This document shows positions 29,189 to 39,894 of a stretch of 64,000 bases of DNA, in pieces. The notes below the pieces were generated by a model that had not been told where the DNA came from, ran no database searches, and saw nothing but the letters and a program-made list of their open reading frames with translations. This DNA is from Phymorhynchus buccinoides. Taxonomy: Eukaryota > Mollusca > Gastropoda > Neogastropoda > Raphitomidae. The DNA lies in contig CM065687.1 of the NCBI GenBank assembly GCA_017654935.2, positions 24,266,639 to 24,330,638 on the forward strand. Direction: 5' to 3'. The translations under genes and the position numbers were made by a program. The stretch's first letter is position 1. Every line of letters begins with the position of its first letter.

Positions 29189-30419
29189 TCCTCCCGGTCC
29201 TGCCGCCGGCTGCCGGCGGTGGGACCCGGGACACACGGCGCCACCTTGCGGTCAGACGGCTACGGTCTTCGTCACCGTCCGCTACGGAACGCTCTGCGTC
29301 ACCGCTCGCTTCGGTCCGTGGTCCGACGGGCGGTGTCCGCAGCGGTGGCCACCGCCGTGGCCCCAGGGCATGATGTTGGCTCCCCGTACCGTCCGTCTAT
29401 GACGGATTCGGTAGCGGTTCTTCAGCCCGTCCACCGGCAACGGTCTTCCGCCTGTCAGACTTACGTCGACTGTGCGATGGCTCGCCGCACGGCTCCCTTG
29501 ACGGTACTCCCGTCCGCCCAGCTTCCAGCAGGCGGCACGGTGTCCCACCTCTTGGCTTGGGCGTTCACCGGCCCCCTGTGGGTACTCGGTCTCAAAGTTG
29601 GGGTGGTTTCTCCTGGTTCTTCCAGTCAGTCCACCCCAGAGGCTTGTTACGTCAGCGCTCTCCAGTGGATTCGGACGTGGACTTAGCTAAGCCCGTCTCC
29701 ATCCACGCATGGGCGTAGCAGCGTGTTCTGGCCCGGTCCGGCCACTCGCCAGGGAGTGGAGCTCTGGTCCTTGCAAGCTCCTAAGCTTCTGGACCACTCC
29801 AATCGGAAGGCTAAGGCTTTCCTCTATGCCTGGGAGATGGCAGAAGCTACCGTTTCGCTTTAGCCTTCTAAGGCCGAAACAGAGAAGCTCCTTGACGCCA
29901 GGAGTCTTGCCCAGGCCAAGATTGAGTCTTCCAACTTTTTCAGTTGGAGGAATCTTTCTCTCTATCCCTCAAGGGCTATGGCTTTGCGGCTTCATTGATT
30001 CGGCCCATCTCAGAGAATTTGGGGAAAATTTTTCTCCTACGAATTCTCCTGTGGTTTTCAGGCTCTTTGAGTCCGTGAATGAACCGCTCGGCTGGGCTCG
30101 GTTCCCCCGTTCGCCTGCAGCCAGCGGTCGCCCGTCCGCCCGGCCATTGGCCGCCGGCACGGTGCTTCTCCGCACGGTCCCCGTCGGTCTCCGGTAGCCC
30201 CGGTGTTCCGGCCGGGTAGCCGTTAACGGTCCCCTACACGGGGTGGCTCTTCGGGTCGGCCGTCTCGGTCCGTCAAGAGGCAACGGTCCCTCGGCCGTGC
30301 GGCTGTGGGCCGCCGGCTCGGGCGTTCTCCGTCCTCACGGGCTTCCCCTTCATTCTGCCTTGGATTCGGACTCGGGCTCTGCCCGCTCCGTTTCCTCCCA
30401 GCGAAGTTTGCCCTAGGTG

Positions 30420-31160
30420 GCTCCAGACTTCTCTGCGCAGAATCTTTCTGTCCGTTTTGGTCTCTCCCTGGCCCCCTGGTTTTTTACCGCGGTGGCCAGA
30501 GAGTTGGCTTCTCTGGCTCGGTCAAACGGTTTGAGACTTACAGTTTTTCTGGACGGCTGGCCGCTTCTTGCCTCCAGCCGTCCCATGTCTCTGTCTCACC
30601 CTCAGCTTCTGGTGGATCTGTCCACCTCGCTGGGCTTTTGCATCAACGCCAAAAGTCGGACCTCGTTCCTTCACAGCAGTTTTGCTACCTGGGGATGAGG
30701 TTCGGCAAGGGCAAGTTCCGTCTCAGCTTCGGAGGACGGTTTAGCAGCTTCTCTCTCTGTGGCCGACCTCTCAGAAGCGAAGTCGGCCACCCTGAGGCGC
30801 CTTCTCAGCCTTCTAGGCCTCTTGGGGTCCTTTTCGGAACTCCTCCCTCTCGGCAGGGTGTTCAGGAGGCCCCTTCAGAGAGAAGTCAAGGCGCGTACCC
30901 CGGACCCCTCTCTGTACGGTGGGGTGATCGTCCGTGAGAACTGGTTCAGTAAGTCCGTCAGTCTTTGGACGGATGCGGCGTGGTTGAACAGTACGGTCCC
31001 AATCAGACGTTTGGGCACCCAGCTGTTCATCTACACGGTCGCCTCCCTTTGCGGATGGGGGCCGCATCTGGAAGCCGAGCAGATCTCGGGGTCTTGGGCT
31101 GTAGGAGAGTCCGAACTCCACATCATCTGCTGGAGTTGAAAGCCTTCCGCCGGGCTCTGG
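30420..31160 (+). pseudogene. DIRS reverse transcriptase and RNase H region, catalytically broken
   Basis: Reverse-transcriptase motifs are FGLSLAPWFF and LRLTVFLDGWPLLASS, then LLVDLSTSLGFCINAKS. After a frameshift comes QQFCYLGMRFGKGKFRLS, then LLSLLGLLGSF and RRPLQREVK, and the RNase H block IYTVASLCGWGPHLEAEQ, ISGSW. The canonical DIRS box is YLDDW, and RNase H begins TDASL; here the second Asp of the RT pair is Gly (FLDGW) and the RNase H Asp is Val (TVASL). Family similarity is clear, but the product could not be active as encoded. Confidence 0.8.
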
Positions 31161-32009
31161 CCCATTTTCTCCCCGCGGGGACGGTGGGTCACGGTGTGTG
31201 GCGGCAACTCCTTCTGAACGGCCCCGGCTTCGCCGTTCTTTCGAATGATGTCTGTTCTGGCGGGCATGGTTTTTACTTGCTCTGTTTCAGACCCTCGTTT
31301 CCTCTGATTACAACCATGAGTTGTTCATTCAGTGGACTCGATTCACTCGTTCCAGCCATCCTTTTCGGTCTGGTTCCGTCCCGATCGGACCCTTCTGTCC
31401 GGCTATCTTGATCTTTCATGCCCAGCTGTCAGATCACTAAACGTCAGTTTTCAACTTAAGTTGTTCGACTGGGTGTTTTTGGATGGGTAAAGTCGAGGTG
31501 TGTTTACGTCACGTTTGCACACTGTTCCGCTTTTGTCTACATGTTTCCTTTTCGGTGGGGACATTTCCGCGTCATCTGGTTCGATTTGACGTCATGCGTT
31601 AGCAACTATGTTGCTGTTTCGGTCTATCCCTACGTCAGAGGCAGTTTTTGTTTTGCCTTCCTACGGTCTTAGCATCTGGAGTTGGTTACGAAGTGCAGTT
31701 GCACATTCGTTCCCTGGCCTCTCAGTTTGCTAGTTTAGAGGCTGAATCTGCTGTTTTGCGGATTCTCAGTCTCGCCACTTCGATCGATATTTTTCCGGTC
31801 GAAAGGGCGTAGCAGCGTGTGGTGGCCCGGTCCGGCCACTCATAGTCCGTTTTGTATCGGCCTTGGCTGCTCTAGGTGACTCCTTGCGGGGTTTGTCATC
31901 TCCTGGCTGCTTTTTTAGTCAGCCATGTTCTTTCCTCCTTGAGCTTCCTTCCGGAGTTTAGAGCAAAAAAAAAAAAACCAACCGGGGGACGTTTCCTCCC
32001 CCGTTGTTC

Positions 32010-32455
32010 TCATCTCCAGCCTCTGTTCTGTTCTCGGCCCTGACGATGATGACCAGTTTCTCTGTCCGGTCAGGGCCCTCAGAATCTATCTCTCCAGGAT
32101 GAAGCTGCTCAGGGACGCTAGGCGCCGGCTTTTCCTGTCAATTAACCCGAGGTACCTGAAGGACATTTCGAAAATCACTGTCTCCAGGTGGATTTTGGAC
32201 TTGGTTAAGCTGGCCTACTCTAAGTCCCTCGCGAGCCTCCCTGCTAACCCTGTCAGGGCGCATGAGCTCCGCGCCATCTCTTCCTCTCTAGCTCTCCTCA
32301 GAGGGGTGCCCTTGTTGAAAGTCATGGCGTCCGCGTTCTGGAGATCACGCGACACGTTCCTCCGGTACTGTCTCAGGGACTTCGAAACCGGGAGCGAAAG
32401 CGACACCCTCTCCTTCGGGAAGGTGTTGGTTGCGCGGGTTCCCGTTTCGCTGTAG
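32010..32455 (+). pseudogene. DIRS tyrosine recombinase, C-terminal catalytic part
   Basis: The open frame from about 32040 reads DDQFLCPVRALRIYLSRMK, then DISKITVSRWILDLVKLAYS, VRAHELRAISSSLALLRGVP and DTFLRYCLRDFETG, ending at a stop at 32453. The HELR box (HxxR), the Trp after it (FWRSRDTF) and the Tyr of RYCLRD fit the tyrosine-recombinase signature seen in DIRS and crypton-type elements. The N-terminal core-binding part (31300-31990) is eroded. This domain integrates the circular DNA form in functional relatives. Confidence 0.8.
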
Positions 32456-32612
32456 CGAAAGTGCCTAGATTTCCTCGGATCTGCCTTTCGTTACTTCGTG
32501 GGTGTGTCTTCTGTCATGTCTTCGGGGATTCGATGATTCTGGGAATCGTCTTTTCCCCCCGATCTCTCATGGCTATTTTTGAAGCATCACCCGCCCCCGC
32601 TGGGGCAAACTG

Positions 32613-32710
32613 CAATTGTTTTAGGTGTTGGTAGTGTATGGCTAGAATAGATTGATGGATTTTAATTAATATTACAATCTATCTAGCTAAATACCTACCA
32701 ACACCTAAAA
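32613..32710. repeat. DIRS internal complementary region
   Basis: CAATTGTTTTAGGTGTTGGT...GCTAGAATAGAT is the reverse complement of the element's left end. It is followed directly by TGATGGATTTTAATTAAT...CCAACACCTAAAACA, the reverse complement of the right end. The junction ATAGAT|TGATGG therefore spells the two outer ends joined, which independently fixes the element boundaries at 26762 and 32987. Confidence 0.88.
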
Positions 32711-32766
32711 CAAAAAAGGGTCCCTCCCTTCCTCCCTCGCTTCGGATGCTTCTTTTTTAAGGGAGT

Positions 32767-32987
32767 ATCAGGAATGAGGGGAAGTCACCCCGGATGACTA
32801 GGCTACGGTACGCTATCATGGGAACTAACCCAGTGGTGTTACCAGGGCTAGTAGGCCTAGCTCCGTGGCTGACTTCGTTTCTTTTATGTGTTAAGGTTTA
32901 ACCCAGGTCGGTTGGTGCGTATGCAATTGTTTTAGGTGTTGGTAGGTATTTAGCTAGATAGATTGTAATATTAATTAAAATCCATCA
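32767..32987. repeat. DIRS right inverted terminal repeat
   Basis: Reverse complement of the left repeat from ATCAGGAATGAGGGGAAGTC through TAAGGTTTAACCCAGGTCGG to TTTTAGGTGTTGGT, then a unique outer stretch ending TTAATTAAAATCCATCA. Confidence 0.85.
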
Positions 32988-33069
32988 TTATGTATGGTAA
33001 GAAAGGCAAAAACGGAAAAATACAATTAACCGAGAAATGTAGGGGGGGTGGCACATCTTGACCTTTACC
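32988..33069. mobile_element. Telomere-like palindromic MITE, copy 2, right part
   Basis: TTATGTATGGTAAGAAAGGC to CCGAGAAATG, a G-run and GGCACATCTTGACCTTTACC. It completes the MITE interrupted at 26761. Confidence 0.85.
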
Positions 33070-33076
33070 GTCTTAA

Positions 33077-33400
33077 TTAACCCCTTCACTGCCAAGCCCG
33101 GTTCCGGTTCCGGGGCAACTATTTGCCAAGCCATTTTAGGTTGCCGAGTCTATCGCAAAACTTTCTGAATAAAAGTGCATATAACCTATGCTTTTCTGAA
33201 CGGAGATTGAATATACTATCCTTTGAGAACACTCTCACATGCATTCGAACATACTGCGTAAAGCGTATGGATAGAAAAAGGGAAACTGTTAGAATAACCC
33301 TATTACGGATATTTCCGTGACGGGGCAGTTTATAGGTTACCGGAAGTTGACGGAAATATCCGTGGCGGACCTGACCATATTATTAAACAATTTGTTTTAA
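33077..33400. repeat. Possible piggyBac-like remnant starting TTAACCCCTTCACTGCC
   Basis: TTAACCCCTTCACTGCCAAG at 33077 resembles the TTAA-anchored end of the 50864-51598 element (TTAACTCTTTCACCGCC). An internal inverted pair, GATATTTCCGT near 33307 and ACGGAAATATC near 33350, is visible. The far end is unclear. Confidence 0.35.
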
Positions 33401-33426
33401 AATAATTAATACTTTATATTGTGCAG

Positions 33427-33512
33427 ATACTTTGAACGTGAACAATTCAACCACTCTGCTGATCGGCTGGCTCTCCTGAGTCCTTCCATGACTCAGTTCA
33501 TCAAGTTAGCAG
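33427..33512 (+). CDS. SENP8: SENP8/NEDP1, coding exon 2
   Basis: An acceptor, TTGTGCAG, precedes this 86-nt exon and a GTAATA donor follows. Joined to exon 1 (GA+A) it reads EYFEREQFNHSADRLALLSP, then SMTQFIKLAG, matching the SENP8 segment EYF...QF......L.SP..TQFIK. It ends in phase 1. The exons encoding the catalytic His, Asp and Cys are expected next (GTHWSLL and DCGMY regions), but I could not find them in 33513-49600 on this strand. They may fall within the N gap, or the scaffold may be discontinuous there. Confidence 0.85.
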
Positions 33513-34157
33513 GTAATACTACTGGGCACCCACAAGAGAAATCAGGATTGAAAGTGGTATAGAATTTGGTGGAGTTTTGTTTGTTGTTGTTTTTTCTGCA
33601 AGGAATGACCGTTTTATTTGTCTAAAAAGCCAGCAAAAATGTTTGTTTTCGTCCATCCAATGTTATAAGAAGGGGATCCGGGAATATGCTCTAGCTAATG
33701 GTGGCTAGCTGTCTGTCTGTCTGTTTGTCTCTTTCTCTCACTCTCTCTCTTTCTTTCTGTGTCAGCGTGTCGTGGTGGTGGTAGTAGTGGGGTATATGAG
33801 TAACTGATAAAAACATGACTCCATAATATATTTGAAAAAAACTTTTATAAAGTTGCACAACTTTGTGTGGTAAGTACATTAAATAATTATATGGCTTGCC
33901 CTCTAGTTAAAACTTCCTTCCAGTTCTAGTTCTATATTAACCAATTAATTTAATTGTTTAGGTTTGTTCTATCTTTTTAAAAGTTCCACATGTATGAAAA
34001 AAATAAGGTTAACCGTTAAGTGACGTTAACTCATTCGCATCGCAGCGATTTTGAATTATTAAAAAACCCTCACAAATCACTTCAGCCAAAAATATACATA
34101 AACAAAAGGAGAAATGAAAGAAGATTACAGGCTTTTTAGTTCAGGTTTAGGCGTAGT
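33513..34157. other. SENP8 intron 2 start; no further exon seen
   Basis: AT-rich sequence with a small CTGTCTGTCTGT/CTCTCTCT patch at 33709-33762. I translated the likely acceptor sites and found no SENP8-like continuation before the gap. Confidence 0.4.
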
Positions 34158-34657
34158 NNNNNNNNNNNNNNNNNNNNNNNNNNNNNNNNNNNNNNNNNNN
34201 NNNNNNNNNNNNNNNNNNNNNNNNNNNNNNNNNNNNNNNNNNNNNNNNNNNNNNNNNNNNNNNNNNNNNNNNNNNNNNNNNNNNNNNNNNNNNNNNNNNN
34301 NNNNNNNNNNNNNNNNNNNNNNNNNNNNNNNNNNNNNNNNNNNNNNNNNNNNNNNNNNNNNNNNNNNNNNNNNNNNNNNNNNNNNNNNNNNNNNNNNNNN
34401 NNNNNNNNNNNNNNNNNNNNNNNNNNNNNNNNNNNNNNNNNNNNNNNNNNNNNNNNNNNNNNNNNNNNNNNNNNNNNNNNNNNNNNNNNNNNNNNNNNNN
34501 NNNNNNNNNNNNNNNNNNNNNNNNNNNNNNNNNNNNNNNNNNNNNNNNNNNNNNNNNNNNNNNNNNNNNNNNNNNNNNNNNNNNNNNNNNNNNNNNNNNN
34601 NNNNNNNNNNNNNNNNNNNNNNNNNNNNNNNNNNNNNNNNNNNNNNNNNNNNNNNNN
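34158..34657. other. Scaffold gap of exactly 500 N
   Basis: 500 consecutive N. The round length suggests a placeholder, so the true size is unknown. The right flank is rich in homopolymers (G-runs 34687-34700 and 34780-34791; C-run 34811-34825), which probably caused the break. Confidence 0.98.
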
Positions 34658-34850
34658 TTAAAAAAAGGTGTATGTGGCATGTGTGTGGGGGGTGGGGGGG
34701 GTTCAATGAAACCGTTTTTCAGAAATACATCACCTTTATCAATGTTTTTAGGGGGGCGAAGTAAACGATAGTAGGAAAGGGGGGGGGGGGGCATACTAAC
34801 TCCACACACCTCCCCCCCCCCCCCCAAAAGAAAAGGGGAAACAAATCACG

Positions 34851-35242
34851 AAGATGTGCCACCCCCCTGCATTTCTCGGTTAATTCTATTTTTCCGTTTT
34901 TGCCTTTCTTACCATACATAAAGCTGTATTTTAGGAACATTTTTAGCTAATAACCTTTTGGGAATACGAACCCTAGCCCTAACCCTAGCCCTAAACCTAA
35001 CCCTACCCCCCACTATGTACTGCAGTACACCGCGATTTGTCACAGTTGTGGTTCGTTGCGTTTTTCCGTCTTATAGGGTGGGGGTTTAGGTTTAGGGCTA
35101 GGGTTAGGGATAGGGTTAGTATTCCAAAAAGGTTATTAGCTAAAAATGTTCCTAAAATACAGCTTAATGTATGGTAAGAAAGGCAATAACGGAAAAATAG
35201 AATTAACCGAGATAGGTAGGGGGGGTGGCACATCTTGACCTT
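34851..35242. mobile_element. Palindromic MITE with telomere-like arms, copy 3
   Basis: Starts AAGATGTGCCACCCCCCTGC, passes CCCTAACCCTAGCCCTAAAC, the TGTACTGCAGTACACCGCGA loop and GGGCTAGGGTTAGGGATAGG, and ends GGCACATCTTGACCTT. It is the most symmetrical copy and directly abuts a fragment of the TTAA-type element. Confidence 0.88.
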
Positions 35243-35466
35243 CGCATTTTAGCACCACCGTGATTTAACACCTATGTTACTAAAAGGCATCAAATCAGGG
35301 TCTATTATCCAAAGACCCTATTGTCTTAGTTTTGGGAAGTAAGGATAGACCTTATTTTATATATGTCACAGAAGAATCCCCAATACTGCAGATGGAATTT
35401 GTTCTCTACCCAGGTAAATTTAATGGCAATGTTTGGCTGAAATATGGCTGGCGGTGAAAGGGTTAA
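35243..35466 (+). repeat. Fragment of the TTAA-type element (3' end)
   Basis: CGCATTTTAGCACCACCGTG, CACTAAAAGGCATC-like and GAATCCCCAATACTGCAGAT blocks match 50880-51598. It ends GGCGGTGAAAGGGTTAA. The left terminus is missing where the telomere-like MITE abuts. Confidence 0.6.
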
Positions 35467-35494
35467 AATTCTAGGCCTATTTAAGTTCCGTTGT

Positions 35495-35660
35495 TGTTCT
35501 TGTTCTTGTTCTTGATACAGTAATATCTGTATTGTTAAAAATTCGGGACTTTCCTGATGTTGCACTGCCTCCGGGCATTGCCTCCAGGATCGTTCCCACC
35601 ATCTTTATATCTACTAATGTCCTATATGCGTCTGTTTCAGACCAGAGGACGTTAAACAGA
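35495..35660 (+). repeat. Dispersed repeat family E, copy 2
   Basis: Shares ATCTGTATTGTTAAAAATTC, CACTGCCTCCGGGCATTGCC and CCCACCATCTTTATAT with 19750-19830. Confidence 0.55.
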
Positions 35661-35958
35661 TTTTTCTTCTTCGTTTTGTTTATTTGCTTGTTTGGTTTTT
35701 CACTCGACATTGATTTAGCGCAGCAATTTAAAATCTCTTTTGTCATCGTTAAGATTCTGTATTCGGTATGTGTGTGTATTTGTTTGTTTTGTTATTTCTC
35801 AAAGTCAAGGGTTTAGAAAGAGTCTGTGAATATCATCATGTGAATGTGATAATGAAATTCTGAAAGAAATCTTGGCAAGCATTGGTTGGTAACTTTCGAG
35901 TCGTCACAATATTGTAATCGCAGTGTCTTTGTGCTAAATATAGCACTGATCAACAAGC

Positions 35959-35997
35959 ATGTATCGTTCAGACAATGCTTCCTCTTCCAGTGATGAG
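35959..35997 (+). CDS. Candidate first coding exon of an unidentified gene
   Basis: ATG at 35959 (A at -3; in-frame TGA 15 bp upstream) encodes MYRSDNASSSSDE, followed at once by a strong donor, GAG|GTAAGG, in phase 0. The acidic Ser-rich start and clean donor resemble a real first exon, but no continuation with a compatible phase was recognised and no family is suggested. It could be chance. Confidence 0.25.
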
Positions 35998-36650
35998 GTA
36001 AGGGTGTATTTGTAGTGGAATGTGTACTTGATTGACTTCTGGAACTTACTTTTACCCTTCAAAGCGGGAGGTCATGGCCATTGGAACAGTCAGTACAAAC
36101 TCTCAACCACAAGGAGAACCGATTCGCTCTTGCGCACCCTAATCTTGTTTTTTCCCTCACTCAAGGTACTAACAGAGACAGTGGATAATAAGTAGAAAGT
36201 GGAACTAATTGTTGATGGATGTAGCAGAGGGTCTGTGGGTTGCTTAGTGCTACCAGCCCATAGAAGTACCAGCCAGACTGACAGAAAGCAGACAGTTTTG
36301 GGAAAGCTTTGTGCTTTATCACATTTTTTCCTTCCTGTCTTTATTACTTTAGCGCATAAAAGAAGTAAGCAAAAAATTGGGTTTGCTTGAGCAGTTAGTA
36401 AAAAAAAAGAAGAAATCAACGTGCAAATTTCACGCATGCGCCGAATCCATTTTTGCATACACACCAGGATGAGCTTAAGCAACACACATGCATGCGCTCG
36501 TGCGCGCGCGCGCACACACACGCACGAACACGCGCACACAAAGAGAGAGAGAGAGAGGGGGATGTTGGCCCGGCGTGAGTAAACGAACACACACATACAC
36601 ACACATACACAGAGATAGAGAGAGGTTTGTTCGCCCGGCGTGAGTAAACG

Positions 36651-37094
<444 letters not shown>

Positions 37095-37499
37095 CGCCAG
37101 ACATTGTAGACAGAAAATAATGATATACATGAAAAGACAAAAAAGGTGCTTTTATGGACACACTCATAACCAATCCCTAAAGAAAGGGTCCACACAAAAA
37201 AAGTGACTTGTGTAGTGGAACTGTCACAGGATCTTCACAAAACGAAAGTGAGCATGAAATGACGACTTCCATGCCCTTCAATCCTACATAGAGCTGAGGA
37301 CATCATTAGTTCCATAGTGGGTGGAGTAGCACAGGCCAGGAATCTATTGTAGGCGGACTGGGCTGACAGAAATGACAGGCTGATGGAAACGACAGGTTTG
37401 GACACCATAACAGGTAGTAGCGATGGCTGTTAGTGTATCATTAGCCCTACGCCTCGTGTGGCCAGTTTTCTCGAATGTCAGTTGCTGTTTTACATGGAC

Positions 37500-38205
37500 T
37501 AGCGCAACGCCTAGTACTGGCAATGCACCATACTGGTAACGCCACGTACTGGTAACGCTGAGTACTTGTTTCACCGGGTCCGCAAAATATTATTATTAGT
37601 TTTGTCTCTCTCCCTCCTTCCATCTTCTTCACTCATCCCATTCTACTACCCCCCGCACCTTACTGAGTACAGCAAATTTGAAGCGATTCGGTTAAGAAAC
37701 GGCGGAGTTATAAGGCCCCGTTTCCCGTTGGCGCTGCTCTGAGAGTGACGCGCTCTCCCGATTCTCTTCTAATTTGCTGCCAGGCTTTGCCTGGGCGATA
37801 GCAAGCCTGACAGCAAATTTGAAGCGATTCGGTTTAGAAACGGCGGAGTTATTCGTGAAACGGTGAAGCGGCATATAGCGCGCACGTTTCTGAACCGATT
37901 CGTTTCCGGTTTGGTACACGGATAGTCACCGTCCCCGGTCATCTTCCTGCCAAATGCGAAGGCAATCGGTCCAGAAACACCGGAGATACGGGCGCCGAGA
38001 GGCCGGCGGATGCGCGTTTCGCGCATTTGCCGAACCGCGCAAATGACACGGCCGCCTCGGTTGCCGTTGCCATCGCCCCGTTAGGGCTCACAGCAAATTT
38101 GAAGCGATTCGGTCGAAAAACGGCGGAGTTATAAGGCCCGTTTTGTGTTTCAGACACAGACAGACGGACAGCTACACGGACACTTGGCTTTTTACTATAT
38201 GATGA
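37500..38205 (+). repeat. Dispersed repeat family C, copy 2
   Basis: Colinear with 13200-13785 from GTACTGGTAACGC to GGACACTTGGCTTTTTACTA, with the same three CAGCAAATTTGAAGCGATTC blocks. A 100-bp stretch (37565-37665, TTTTGTCTCTCTCCCTCC) is absent from copy 1. Confidence 0.75.
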
Positions 38206-38569
38206 TGATGTAACAGTGCCATTCATCTTGTCCTATCACGCTGTATGGCTCGCAAAAGATCATTATTCTTTCAGGTAGTGTATGCTATTGTCTTTTATTC
38301 ACTACCATTACCCAACCCCCTTTCCCCTTAAACTTAAGTTTATCTTTTTCTCTGTCACCCTCTGAATTCTCTAATGAAAACGTACACTCCAAAAGAATGA
38401 AAATGAAACTCGAGTACATTCTTGGTATGGAATTAACCGTCAGAAATCGCCTGTGTCAGACCAATTGACATAGGCTAGAACACCAAGGCTACATCAAAAT
38501 GTTATGCTTTGCATTGTTATGCGGAGATTGTCTTAAGCCATGACAAGCTCCTAGCATAAGTCTCCCAAA

Positions 38570-38725
38570 TCCCCCGAAGTCGGAGTGTGGCTGGCCACGT
38601 GGCGGGGCAATCAAAAGCGGTCACACACGTAATGTTCTCATCCATAGCTGATGCACTTGTACCATAGTTTTCAAGTGCTTCTGCATTTTGGGGTGATCCC
38701 TGGATTCTTTTAGCTACAGTTCGAC
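38570..38725 (+). repeat. SINE-like family B, copy 3
   Basis: CCCCCGAAGTCGGAGTGTGG, CACGTGGCGGGGCAATCAAA, TCACACACGTAATGTTCTCA and GGGGTGATCCCTGGATTC, with a short CAACGACAAC tail. Confidence 0.7.
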
Positions 38726-39082
38726 GACAACGACAACCGTCAGAATTTTGTTTTAAGCTGTCATGGTCACTCCTAACTAACCAAGAAAGTGTTTGACGGC
38801 TGACCCCTGTGTTGGGCTGTCAATATTGATGACAATGAAGGAGATGACCAGGGTGACCCTGTCCGTTGGATCGTGATCAGCTTTGATGTGAAGTGTGACA
38901 CGAGCAGAGGGTCACGTTTATTTCCGTGTGTTGACCAAGATAAGGCTAGATGGAGGTAGGTATTATCTGCCCCAAAGAGGACCCCAATCAGTCCTAGAGT
39001 GGTGTGGGTGGAAACCCCCCTGTCACTCACTCCGTGGTCGTCAGAGTGTTAGACACCATGGAATGGAATGTTGGGTACACAG

Positions 39083-39522
<440 letters not shown>

Positions 39523-39894
39523 CGCTCTGTCTCTGTCTCTGCTCTGTCTCTCTCTTCGCCTCCAGTCTCCGTCCTCTTGCCTCCTTCTCTTTTCGTTAGC
39601 CAAAGTACTGATATAAACAAAAGAAAGAAGAGAATATCAGAGAGAGAGAGAGTGTGTGTGTCAGTGTGTGATAGGGGGGGGGGGGGGTGCAATGGTAATT
39701 TCAGAAGTTGGCATAGTGATTCATATAATAAAGAGGTCAGGAGACGTGTAGGTGTGCCAACAGGTGCTGATGATATTGAGGAGGCAGAATGTCTGGTCCC
39801 AATACAGCCATGCCTGTTAAACCTAGGTCACACCCTTCCTAGTCACACCAAAGATAATGTACCCGTAAGGCTTGGTGAGATACTTGCTTAAACT

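Larger units (their letters stand above)
26762..32987 (+). mobile_element. DIRS-type tyrosine-recombinase retrotransposon, 6226 bp, inactive
   Basis: The ends are defined by the split MITE. Inverted terminal repeats lie at 26762-26958 and 32767-32987. An internal complementary region (about 32613-32710) copies both outer ends, a hallmark of DIRS-1-group elements, which integrate through a circular intermediate by a tyrosine recombinase and make no target duplication. Internal parts in order: a GC-rich region with 280-bp tandem repeats (28349-29188), a gag-like stretch (to about 30100), reverse transcriptase (about 30420-30720), RNase H (about 30940-31160) and tyrosine recombinase (about 31300-32455). 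Stops, frameshifts and active-site changes show the copy is dead. Intron 1 of SENP8 therefore grew by more than 6 kb through this insertion. Confidence 0.88.

Noticed and set aside
28110..29402. Arg/Pro-rich host protein of about 280 residues
   Set aside because: Overlaps the 280-bp tandem repeats of the DIRS element, with equivalent open frames on both strands.
34114..34827. Open frames across the N run
   Set aside because: They consist of unknown residues over a 500-N gap.
39705..39864. Exon-like frame ending VP|GTAAGG after TTTCAG
   Set aside because: The acceptor lacks a pyrimidine tract, phases do not fit neighbouring candidates, and no family is suggested.
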